Positions 1 to 6,538 of a stretch of 33,471 bases of DNA are shown here, one piece after another (the stretch's first letter is position 1; each line of letters opens with the position of its first letter). This DNA comes from Aromatoleum toluolicum (GTDB taxonomy: Bacteria > Pseudomonadota > Gammaproteobacteria > Burkholderiales > Rhodocyclaceae), in assembly GCF_012911005.2 (NCBI RefSeq), contig NZ_WTVS01000059.1, forward strand, positions 1 through 33,471, given 5' to 3'. The notes below the pieces were generated by a model. That model saw nothing but the letters and a program-made list of their open reading frames with translations, had not been told where the DNA came from and searched no databases. The position numbers and the translations under genes were made by a program.

Positions 1-17
1 GGGCTGAGGGGCCGCGT

Positions 18-1079
18 TCAGTCCGTGTATTCGAAGCGCACGCGCTTGACGTTGCACAGCAGCTCGTAGGCGATCGTGTTCGCTGCCTCGGCGATGCGGT
101 TCACCGGGACGTTGTTGCCCCACAGCTCGACGCGGCTGCCCAGCTTGGCGTCGGGCAGGTCGGTGAGATCGACCGTGAGCATGTCCATCGACACGCGCCC
201 GATCAGGCGCGTGCGCAGGCCGTCGACGGCGACCGGCGTGCCATCGGGCACCGTGCGCGGATAGCCGTCGGCGTAGCCCATCGCGACGAGGCCGACGCGG
301 GTGGGGCGTTCGGCGCGGAAGCGTGCGCCGTAGCCGAGCGGGGCGCCGGCGGGAATCTCGCGGATGCCCATGATGGCGCTCTCGAGCGTCATCACCGGGC
401 GCAGGCCGTTCGGTTCGCCGGGCATCGGGTCGGCGCCGTACAGCAGGATGCCCGGGCGAGCCCAGTCGCGATGGGCGTCGGGCCAGCCGAGGATCGCGCC
501 GGAGTTGGCGAGGCTGCGCGGTCCGGGCAGGTCGCGGGTGGCGGTATCGAAGGCGGCGACCTGTTCGGGCGTGGACAGGACGTGCGGCTCGTCGGCGCGC
601 GCGAAGTGGGTCATCAGCGTGATGTTGCCGACCCTGCCGTTGTCCTTGAGGCGTTGCCACGCGGCGCGCAGCTCGTGCGGCATGAAGCCGGCGCGGTTCA
701 TGCCGCTGTTGACCTTGAGCCACACGTCGAGCGGCAGCGCCGGCTTCGCGTGGTCGATGATGCGGATCTGCTCGGCGTGGTGCACGACCATCCACAGGTC
801 GTGGCGCACCACCTCGTCGAGTTCGTCGGCAGCGAAGATGCCTTCGAGCAGCAGGATGGGCTGTTCGATGCCGGCCGCGCGCAGTTGCAGCGCTTCCTCG
901 AGGAAGGCGACGGCGAAGCCGTCGACCTCCGCGGCGAGGGCGCGCGCGCAGGCGACGGCGCCGTGGCCGTAGGCATTGGCCTTGACGACGGCCAGCGCAC
1001 GGCCGCCGTGGCGGCCGCGGGCGAGGCGGTAGTTGTGACGCAGGGCGTCGAGGTCGATCAGTGCGCGGGCGGGTCTCAT
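18..1079 (-). CDS. dadX: Catabolic alanine racemase
   Basis: PLP-dependent alanine racemase of 353 residues, the usual family length, interconverting L- and D-alanine in the cytoplasm. The PLP lysine is K33 in the N-terminal [11 protein letters not shown] motif. The second catalytic residue, a tyrosine, is Y250 in PLGYGARF, and the family MGYADGYPR block follows. Its ATG overlaps the stop of dadA in an ATGA arrangement, so the two are almost certainly co-transcribed and translationally coupled. Pairing with a D-amino acid dehydrogenase indicates the catabolic DadX role (L-Ala to D-Ala to pyruvate) rather than the biosynthetic Alr role, although it could supply D-alanine for peptidoglycan if no other alr exists. 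The family call is secure; the DadX/Alr distinction rests on context. Confidence 0.93.
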   Translation of the reverse strand: MRPARALIDLDALRHNYRLARGRHGGRALAVVKANAYGHGAVACARALAAEVDGFAVAFLEEALQLRAAGIEQPILLLEGIFAADELDEVVRHDLWMVVHHAEQIRIIDHAKPALPLDVWLKVNSGMNRAGFMPHELRAAWQRLKDNGRVGNITLMTHFARADEPHVLSTPEQVAAFDTATRDLPGPRSLANSGAILGWPDAHRDWARPGILLYGADPMPGEPNGLRPVMTLESAIMGIREIPAGAPLGYGARFRAERPTRVGLVAMGYADGYPRTVPDGTPVAVDGLRTRLIGRVSMDMLTVDLTDLPDAKLGSRVELWGNNVPVNRIAEAANTIAYELLCNVKRVRFEYTD

Positions 1080-2377
1080 GCGGCGGGGGACAGGCTAAGG
1101 CCTTGTGAGCGTGAAGCCGCTACTTTGCCATAACGCGCGAGTCCGAGATCGGAATGACGGATCGCCGGCTGGCGGCCGGTAACGAGATCGGCCACCAGTT
1201 GCCCGGAGCCGCAGGCCATCGTCCACCCCAGGGTGCCGTGGCCGGTGTTGAGGTAGAGCTGCGGATAGACGGTCTCGCCGACGATCGGCGTGCCGTCCGG
1301 GGTCATCGGGCGCAGGCCGGTCCAGAATTCGGCCGCCGGCAGGTCGCCGCCGCCGGGGAAGAGGTCGCCGACGACCATTTCCAGCGTCTCGCGGCGGCGC
1401 GGGTTGAGCGCGAGGTCGAAGCCGGCGAGTTCGGCCATGCCGCCGACGCGGATGCGGTCGTCAAAGCGGGTGATCGCGATCTTGTAGGTCTCGTCGAGCA
1501 CGGTGGACACCGGCGCCTTCGCGGCGTCGACGAGCGGCACGGTGAGCGAGTAGCCCTTCACCGGATAGACGGGCAGGTCGAGGCCCAGCGGCGCGAGCAT
1601 CTTGCGCGAATAGCTGCCGAGCGCGAGCACGTAGCGGTCGGCCGCCAGCACTTCGTCGCCGACCTGCACGCCGATGACGTCGCCGCCGCCGACCAGCACT
1701 TCGCGGATGTCCTGGCCGAAGCGGAATTCGACGCCCAGCGCGCGCGCCTTGTCGGCGAGCCGCGTGGTGAACAGCTGGCAGTCGCCGGTTTCGTCGTTGG
1801 GCAGGCGCAGTCCGCCGGCGAGCTTGTCGCGCACCGCGGTGAGCGCCGGTTCGGCGCCGGCGAGCGCGTCGCGGTCGAGCATCTCGAACGGTACGCCGCA
1901 GTCCTGCAGCACTTCGATGTCGCGCGCCGCAGCATCGACCTGGGCCTGGCTGCGGAAGAGCTGCAGCGTGCCGCGCGTGCGCTCCTCATAGGTGAGGCCG
2001 GTGTCGGCGCGCAGCTCGCGCAGCACGTCGCGGCTGTATTCGGACAGCCGCATCATGCGTTCCTTGTTCACCGCGTAGCGCGCGGCGGAGCAGTTCTTCA
2101 GCATCTCGGCCATCCAGCGCAGCTGGAACAGGCTGCCGTCGGCGCGGATCGCGAGCGGCGCGTGGCGCTGGAACAGCCACTTCATCGCCTTCAGCGGGAT
2201 GCCGGGCGCGGCCCACGGCGTGGAGTAGCCGGGCGACACCTGGCCGGCGTTGGCGTAGCTGGTTTCGAGCGCGGGGGCGGGCTGGCGGTCGATGACCGTG
2301 ACCTGGGCGCCGCTGCGGGCGAGGTAGTAAGCGGTGGTGGTGCCGACGACGCCGCTGCCGAGGACGAGAACGCGCAT
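1076..2377 (-). CDS. dadA: D-amino acid dehydrogenase, small subunit type
   Basis: FAD-dependent D-amino acid dehydrogenase of 433 residues, which oxidises D-alanine to pyruvate and ammonia and passes electrons to the respiratory chain at the inner face of the cytoplasmic membrane. The Rossmann dinucleotide motif GSGVVG is at residues 7-12, followed by the typical [11 protein letters not shown] helix. The C-terminal half shows the DAO-family segments [17 protein letters not shown] and [16 protein letters not shown]. It is first in a two-gene operon with dadX (4-nt overlap) and is divergent from an Lrp-family regulator across 134 bp. That regulator is the likely switch, since Lrp/DadR control of dad genes is known in enterobacteria and pseudomonads. 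Confidence 0.95.
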   Translation of the reverse strand: MRVLVLGSGVVGTTTAYYLARSGAQVTVIDRQPAPALETSYANAGQVSPGYSTPWAAPGIPLKAMKWLFQRHAPLAIRADGSLFQLRWMAEMLKNCSAARYAVNKERMMRLSEYSRDVLRELRADTGLTYEERTRGTLQLFRSQAQVDAAARDIEVLQDCGVPFEMLDRDALAGAEPALTAVRDKLAGGLRLPNDETGDCQLFTTRLADKARALGVEFRFGQDIREVLVGGGDVIGVQVGDEVLAADRYVLALGSYSRKMLAPLGLDLPVYPVKGYSLTVPLVDAAKAPVSTVLDETYKIAITRFDDRIRVGGMAELAGFDLALNPRRRETLEMVVGDLFPGGGDLPAAEFWTGLRPMTPDGTPIVGETVYPQLYLNTGHGTLGWTMACGSGQLVADLVTGRQPAIRHSDLGLARYGKVAASRSQGLSLSPAA

Positions 2378-2433
2378 GACTGACTCCGTGACTTTCGGTG
2401 CATTGAATATCTCCAGTCTAGTGATGGTTTGGC

Positions 2434-2513
2434 AGTGAAATTCACCTGAATTGACGCCAGATGTAGTGAATTGCCGTATATTCGGGCGGTGTTTTCCTCC
2501 GGGATAGTGAAAT
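2434..2513. promoter_or_regulatory. Divergent dadA / lrp regulatory region with repeated AGTGAAWT
   Basis: The octamer AGTGAA(A/T)T occurs three times on the plus strand at 2434-2441, 2465-2472 and 2506-2513, the last overlapping the regulator start codon. The first copy is part of an 11-bp palindrome, GTGAAATTCAC, at 2435-2445. The spacings of 31 and 41 bp are close to whole helical turns. A TTGACG at 2451 and TATATT at 2477 look promoter-like, but the 20-bp spacer is too long for a confident call. Phased repeats in a divergent region next to an Lrp-type gene suggest Lrp-type binding; this is inference. Confidence 0.35.
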
Positions 2514-2976
2514 GCGCGAACTCGACCGCATCGACCGCCGCATCCTCGATCTGCTGCAGAAGGATGGCCGGATTTCGATGACCGACCTGGCGGCGAAAAT
2601 CGGCCTGTCGGCGACGCCGTGCACCGAGCGCGTGCGGCGCCTGGAGCGCGAGGGCGTGATCACCGGCTACCACGCGCACGTGAATCCGCATGCGCTGGGC
2701 AAGAACCTGCTGGTGTTCGTCGAGATCAAGCTGTCGGCGAAGTCCGCCGAGGTGTTCGATCGCGTGAAGAAGGAGTTGAGCTTCGTGCCCGAGGTGATGG
2801 AGTGCCATCTCGTGTCGGGCGACTTCGACTACCTCGTGAAGGCGCGCATCACCGAGATGGGCGAATACCGGCGCCTGCTCGGCAACATCCTGCTCAAGCT
2901 GCCGTCGGCGGCCGAATCGCGCAGTTATGTGGTGATGGAGGAGCTGAAGGAGACGCTGTACATCCCCGCCGAGTGA
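2512..2976 (+). CDS. lrp: Lrp/AsnC family regulator of the dad operon (Lrp/DadR type)
   Basis: DNA-binding regulator of 154 residues, close to E. coli Lrp in length and sequence. The N-terminal winged helix-turn-helix has [19 protein letters not shown] and a recognition helix around residues 33-44 ([13 protein letters not shown]). The C-terminal RAM/effector-binding domain carries the [16 protein letters not shown] and [11 protein letters not shown] blocks seen in Lrp. It is divergent from dadAX, the classical position of a DadR-type local regulator sensing alanine or leucine. The start is the ATG beginning [10 protein letters not shown]; there is little Shine-Dalgarno sequence before it. The gene stops 7 bp before the converging LolA-like gene, leaving no room for a separate terminator. 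Whether it acts globally or only on dadAX cannot be told from the sequence. Confidence 0.9.
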   Translation: MRELDRIDRRILDLLQKDGRISMTDLAAKIGLSATPCTERVRRLEREGVITGYHAHVNPHALGKNLLVFVEIKLSAKSAEVFDRVKKELSFVPEVMECHLVSGDFDYLVKARITEMGEYRRLLGNILLKLPSAAESRSYVVMEELKETLYIPAE

Positions 2977-2983
2977 TCGCGCT

Positions 2984-3709
2984 TCAGATCAGGCCGGGGA
3001 TTTCGGGGCGGAACAGCGAGTCCGCGATCGGGGTGTCGTACTCGACCGACTCGATCACCGAGCGGCCGATGTAGCGGCCCATGGCGTAGTGGTGTTCGAT
3101 GGCGGCGTAGAGGCGGCCGTCGCTGGTGCGGAAATCCTCGTACACGGTGCCGAACACCATCTCGCTGCCGCCCGGGTGGACGAGGATGCCGCGCGAACGC
3201 AGGATGCGCCCGGACTCGGGATCGACTTCGGCGACCATGCGCAGGTTGTCGCCGAGCGGCATCTCGACGAAGTGCAGGCGCACCTCGCCGATGCGCTGCT
3301 CGCCGCCGTCGCGCAGCCGCTCGCGTGCGGCGAGCAGGTTCCACGGCAGGGCGACGCGTGCCGCCTGCAGGATCAGCGCTCCGCGGAAGGCTTCGCTCAT
3401 CGGCTTGCTGCTTTGCCACGCCGCCGGGCCGTCGATGATGCGGGTCTCGACGCCGGAACGGTAGCGGATCTCGATGCGGAAGCGTTCGGCGCCGCGGTAG
3501 GCGCGCAGGAGCGTGCCCTCGCCGCGGCTGTGCGAGAGCGTGCGCCCGCGCTGCAGGATGGAGTTCGGCTGCTTGACCGTGCCGTAGGCGCGCTCGATGC
3601 GTTCGAGCAACGGTCCGAGCTCGCCCGCACCTGCCGTGCCGGCGATGGCCAGCAGCGCAGCGGCGAGGAGCAGCCGCAGCCAGGATGCAGGGCCGGAACC
3701 GCAGCGCAT
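2984..3709 (-). CDS. LolA-like periplasmic protein
   Basis: Protein of 241 residues with an N-terminal export signal (hydrophobic stretch about residues 10-27 ending in AGA-G, probable cleavage near 28). The mature part is mostly alternating beta-strand sequence, resembling the LolA/LolB-like outer-membrane lipoprotein carrier fold (for example GTLLRAYRGAERFRIEIRYR and the later HPGGSEMVFGTVYEDF). I see no catalytic motif. It follows the EF-hand gene by 4 bp on the same strand, so the pair is likely one transcript. A true LolA partner such as LolB or FtsK is absent nearby, so it is probably a divergent LolA-fold protein of unknown cargo rather than housekeeping LolA. Fold assignment is moderate; function is unknown. 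Confidence 0.6.
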   Translation of the reverse strand: MRCGSGPASWLRLLLAAALLAIAGTAGAGELGPLLERIERAYGTVKQPNSILQRGRTLSHSRGEGTLLRAYRGAERFRIEIRYRSGVETRIIDGPAAWQSSKPMSEAFRGALILQAARVALPWNLLAARERLRDGGEQRIGEVRLHFVEMPLGDNLRMVAEVDPESGRILRSRGILVHPGGSEMVFGTVYEDFRTSDGRLYAAIEHHYAMGRYIGRSVIESVEYDTPIADSLFRPEIPGLI

Positions 3710-3713
3710 CGCC

Positions 3714-4043
3714 TTATTCCTTCTTCCAGCGGTCGTGTCCGATGAACTCTTCCCAGTCGAGGAAGCCGTCGCGGTTCTTGTCGTTCTGGTCGAAGTTCTC
3801 GCTCTGGTAGGTGAAGCGGCCGGCGACTTCCTCGCGCGAGAGCTTGCCGTCCTTGTCGGCGTCGGCGCTGTCGAAGCGCTCGATGGCCTTCTGGCGCGCG
3901 GCGCGGCCGACCTCGCCGAGGTGGTCGTTGCGGTCGAGCGAGGGGATGCGCGACTGGGCCGCCGCGGTGAGGGGGGCGGCGAAGGAGGCCGCCAGCGCGA
4001 GCGCGAGCAGGGTGGCGGCCAGGGGGTGTGCGGGGGAGTTCAT
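3714..4043 (-). CDS. Secreted EF-hand calcium-binding protein
   Basis: Small exported protein of 109 residues. The chosen start begins MNSPAHPLAA, which gives a clean signal peptide (hydrophobic about 8-26, AAA-Q cleavage near 29); longer in-frame starts upstream add only Arg/Pro-rich sequence with no export signal. Two canonical 12-residue EF-hand loops are visible: residues 61-72 (D61, D63, D65, G66, E72) and 88-99 (D88, N90, D92, G93, E99). All Ca2+-coordinating positions are filled, so calcium binding is likely. It lies 4 bp upstream of the LolA-like gene on the same strand. Bacterial periplasmic EF-hand proteins of this size are common in betaproteobacteria, but their roles are mostly unknown. 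Confidence 0.82.
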   Translation of the reverse strand: MNSPAHPLAATLLALALAASFAAPLTAAAQSRIPSLDRNDHLGEVGRAARQKAIERFDSADADKDGKLSREEVAGRFTYQSENFDQNDKNRDGFLDWEEFIGHDRWKKE

Positions 4044-4447
4044 GATCGATTCGATGCAGGGGCGGGGAACGGCGCCGGTGCGCGGTGGGCGCCGGGGTGT
4101 CGGAAGGATGTTCCGCCAAATCGCCGGCGCTGGCAATCGCGAACGGGCGAATGCGCCCGGCCGAAAAGGCCGCAGGTGTTCCACCCTGTAACAACTGTGT
4201 CGTCGGCCGCTTGCGCGCTGTGTCAAAGCGGATCAATTTTTGGGGCGATACAGGGGTGATGCGTAGCGAAAATCGCTAAAAATGCAGCGAAAGTGCGGTA
4301 ATCCGGAATTGGCCCGGAGTTTGCGAAGTGCGCCCAGGCCCGCCCACCGGCGCGGCTGTACGCACCGGTTGGCGCCCTTCGGAACAGAGGCGCGGGGGCG
4401 GAATGCAAACAAACAAGGCAGCAAAACCAGAGGCCAAGGAGGAAACA
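4044..4447. other. 404-bp intergenic region upstream of the porin
   Basis: The divergent starts of the EF-hand gene and the porin leave 404 bp without a convincing gene. It holds a small perfect hairpin at 4264-4278 (TAGCGA-AAA-TCGCTA) in a short A/T-rich island. The porin Shine-Dalgarno sequence, AAGGAGGAAACA, ends directly at its ATG. I see no clear sigma-70 promoter pair and no conserved RNA structure I can name. An open frame runs in from 4328 into the porin, but it lacks a signal peptide at its start and is not a plausible N-terminus. Confidence 0.5.
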
Positions 4448-5626
4448 ATGACTATTCGTGCGAAATCGGGTGTGCTGAAGCGGACGGCGATGGCAGGCGC
4501 GTTGTGCGCGCTCGGACTGGGACAGGCCCATGCGGTGAGCTTCTCGCAGGGCGACTCGACGATCGACATCAACGGGACGATCAACGGCTTCTATTCGAGC
4601 CGCACGCAGGAGGTTGGCGGGGTCAAGACGCGCGAATCGGCGCTGACCAACGGCCTGCTGCCGGGCTGGATCAACTTCGTGTTCACGACCAAGGTCGAAG
4701 GGCTGGACATCAAGGCGCACGTCGGCTTCGCGCCCGGCATCAACGACAAGTCGGACGTCGTCGGCCTGCCGACCAACCCCGGCTGCGGCGGGGCGACCGG
4801 CTGTGACAGCCCGTTCTCGCAGATCGACACGCGGAACCTGTACTTCCAGTTCGGCAATCAGGAGTGGGGTACCGTGAAGCTCGGCCGTGACATCGGCCTG
4901 TTCGGGCAGAAGATCATCCTCTCCGACATGACCCTGCTGGGCCTGGGCGGCAACAGCTACGCGGCGACGCCGTTCAACACCACCTTCGGCATGATCGGCC
5001 ACGGTTACATGTACACCGGCTTCCAGCCGCAGATCACCTACACGACGCCGACGATGGGCGGCTTCTCGGCCTCGGCGGGCATCTTCGACCCGAACAAGTT
5101 CGCCGGCGACGAGACCAAGGATCCGGGCTTCCAGGCGATGCTGAACTACGACTGGAAGGCGAGCGAGACCACGACGGGTTCGCTGTGGGCGGGCTACATC
5201 CATCAGGGCACCAGCGGCGACGGCAGCTTCGACGCCAGCGGCTACGAGCTCGGCGCGAAGATCGGCCTCGGCAACTTCGAGGCGGTGGCCTACGGCTTCG
5301 ACGCGAAGGGGCTGGGATTGTCGACGGTCGGCGCGCTGTACTTCTCGCCCTTCGAGAAGACCAAGGGCAAGGGCTACTTCGTGCAGGGCACGTACAAGTT
5401 CGGCAAGACCAAGGTGGGCCTGAACTACGGCGAAAACCGCGACAGCAGCGGGCTGCTGACCGAGACCAACAAGTTCCGCTCGGCGACCCTCGGCGTGTAC
5501 CACAGCCTGAACAAGTACATCACGCTGGTGGCCGAGTACAACCGCGAGAAGGGCACCGGGGCGGACATCTTCCCGGGCGACCTGAAGACCCGCACGATCT
5601 CGCTGGGCGGCATCCTGTTCTTCTGA
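4448..5626 (+). CDS. General outer-membrane porin
   Basis: Outer-membrane beta-barrel porin of 392 residues. The start was chosen at MTIRAKSGVL because it has an excellent ribosome site (AAGGAGGAAACA-ATG) and a proper signal peptide ending GQAHA-VSFS near residue 29. The mature protein has amphipathic strands with many Gly/Tyr/Asn turns, a loop with a probable disulfide (CGGATGC), a GTVKLGRDIGLFGQK segment typical of betaproteobacterial porins, and a C-terminal phenylalanine (GGILFF) that serves as the BAM assembly signal. Substrate specificity cannot be read from sequence. It is followed by a GC-rich hairpin and then torR; co-regulation with the tor genes is possible but unsupported. Confidence 0.85.
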   Translation: MTIRAKSGVLKRTAMAGALCALGLGQAHAVSFSQGDSTIDINGTINGFYSSRTQEVGGVKTRESALTNGLLPGWINFVFTTKVEGLDIKAHVGFAPGINDKSDVVGLPTNPGCGGATGCDSPFSQIDTRNLYFQFGNQEWGTVKLGRDIGLFGQKIILSDMTLLGLGGNSYAATPFNTTFGMIGHGYMYTGFQPQITYTTPTMGGFSASAGIFDPNKFAGDETKDPGFQAMLNYDWKASETTTGSLWAGYIHQGTSGDGSFDASGYELGAKIGLGNFEAVAYGFDAKGLGLSTVGALYFSPFEKTKGKGYFVQGTYKFGKTKVGLNYGENRDSSGLLTETNKFRSATLGVYHSLNKYITLVAEYNREKGTGADIFPGDLKTRTISLGGILFF

Positions 5627-5643
5627 GGGACAGGTGCGCAGCA

Positions 5644-5687
5644 CGCAGCCGGGTGGAGCGCCCGGTTGCGTGACGCCCCCTTGGGGG
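5644..5687 (+). terminator. Tandem GC hairpins after the porin
   Basis: Starting 17 bp after the porin stop, CGCAGCCGGG (5644-5653) pairs with CCCGGTTGCG (5661-5670), 10 bp including one G-U pair. A second short stem follows, CCCCC-TT-GGGGG (5676-5687). There is no U-tract, so this is either a weak intrinsic terminator or a betaproteobacterial intergenic repeat; a related GACGCCCCC element recurs after torT at 10774. Confidence 0.4.
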
Positions 5688-5749
5688 AAGGATCCGGGGG
5701 CGGCATCGGGTAGCTCGCAGGCTGCAGGCGGGCCGGCTGGGAATCCCGA

Positions 5750-5782
5750 TATAATCGGACGCGCGTCGCCTCGGCGGCGCGC
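5750..5782 (+). promoter_or_regulatory. Predicted torR promoter -10 and leader hairpin
   Basis: A perfect TATAAT lies at 5750-5755 with no recognisable -35 at normal spacing. The predicted start site near 5762 opens directly into a stem, GCGCGTCGCC (5761-5770) pairing with GGCGGCGCGC (5773-5782, one G-U), which ends 3 nt before the ATG at 5786. A hairpin so close to the start codon would block ribosome loading there, and it bears on the choice of torR start. Confidence 0.42.
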
Positions 5783-5785
5783 CCG

Positions 5786-6538
5786 ATGCTCCATCCACCC
5801 TTGGATGTCCCGCCGACCTTGATCGAGAATCGACCCGCCAGACTCCTTGTCGTCGATGATGATCCGGTGACCCGCGCCCGGCTCGAGGCGTATTTCGCCA
5901 ACGAGGGCTACGAGGTGCTGGCCGCGTCGAACGGCGAGGACATGTGGCGCACCCTGCACAGCGAGCCGATCGACGTCGTGCTGCTCGACGTCGGCCTGCC
6001 GGGCAAGGACGGGCTGGAACTCGCGCGGGAGTTGCGTGCCCACGACGAGCGCCTCGGCATCATCCTCGTGACCGGGCGCAGCGACGACATCGACAAGATC
6101 GTCGGCCTCGAATCGGGCGCCGACGACTACGTCACCAAGCCGTTCAATTCGCGCGAACTGCTCGCGCGCGTGAAGATCGTCCTGCGCGGCAACCGTAACC
6201 GGCCTGCGACGCAGGAATCCAATGCGTACCGCTTCGGCCGCTGGACGCTGGAGATCGGCCATCGGCGCCTGGTCGGGAGCGACGGCAGCCGGGAGAGCCT
6301 GACCCGCGGCGAGTTCGAATTGCTGGCGAGTTTCGTGCGCCGGCCGGGCGTGGTGCTGAGCCGCGACCGCCTGATGCAGACCGTGAGCCACCGCGCCTGG
6401 GATCCCAACGACCGTACGATCGACGTGCTGATCTCGCGCCTGCGCGAGAAGCTCGAGGACGACCCGAAGACGCCGGAGCTGATCGTGACGGTGCGCGGCG
6501 AGGGTTACCTGTTCGCGGGCGACGTCACGTCCGTTTAG
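5786..6538 (+). CDS. torR: TorR-like OmpR-family response regulator
   Basis: Two-component response regulator of up to 250 residues. The receiver domain (about 18-130) has the acidic pair in VVDDDP (D24-D26), phosphoacceptor D68 in VVLLDVGLPGKDG, T96 and K118. A C-terminal OmpR/PhoB winged-helix domain (about 145-245) ends in the usual VRGEGYLF. The first ATG (5786) sits behind a hairpin without a Shine-Dalgarno; the in-frame TTG at 5819 (residue 12) is a credible alternative start, since conserved sequence begins at about residue 17. The gene converges on the TorS-like kinase with a 4-nt antiparallel overlap, so despite opposite strands they form a cognate pair. In E. coli TorR activates torCAD in response to TMAO. 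The torR name rests on family resemblance plus the torS/torT/torA context. Confidence 0.82.
   Translation: MLHPPLDVPPTLIENRPARLLVVDDDPVTRARLEAYFANEGYEVLAASNGEDMWRTLHSEPIDVVLLDVGLPGKDGLELARELRAHDERLGIILVTGRSDDIDKIVGLESGADDYVTKPFNSRELLARVKIVLRGNRNRPATQESNAYRFGRWTLEIGHRRLVGSDGSRESLTRGEFELLASFVRRPGVVLSRDRLMQTVSHRAWDPNDRTIDVLISRLREKLEDDPKTPELIVTVRGEGYLFAGDVTSV

Noticed and set aside
4205-4240. FNR-type half site (GGATCAA) upstream of the porin
   Set aside because: Only the ATCAA half is present; the partner half does not match TTGAT.
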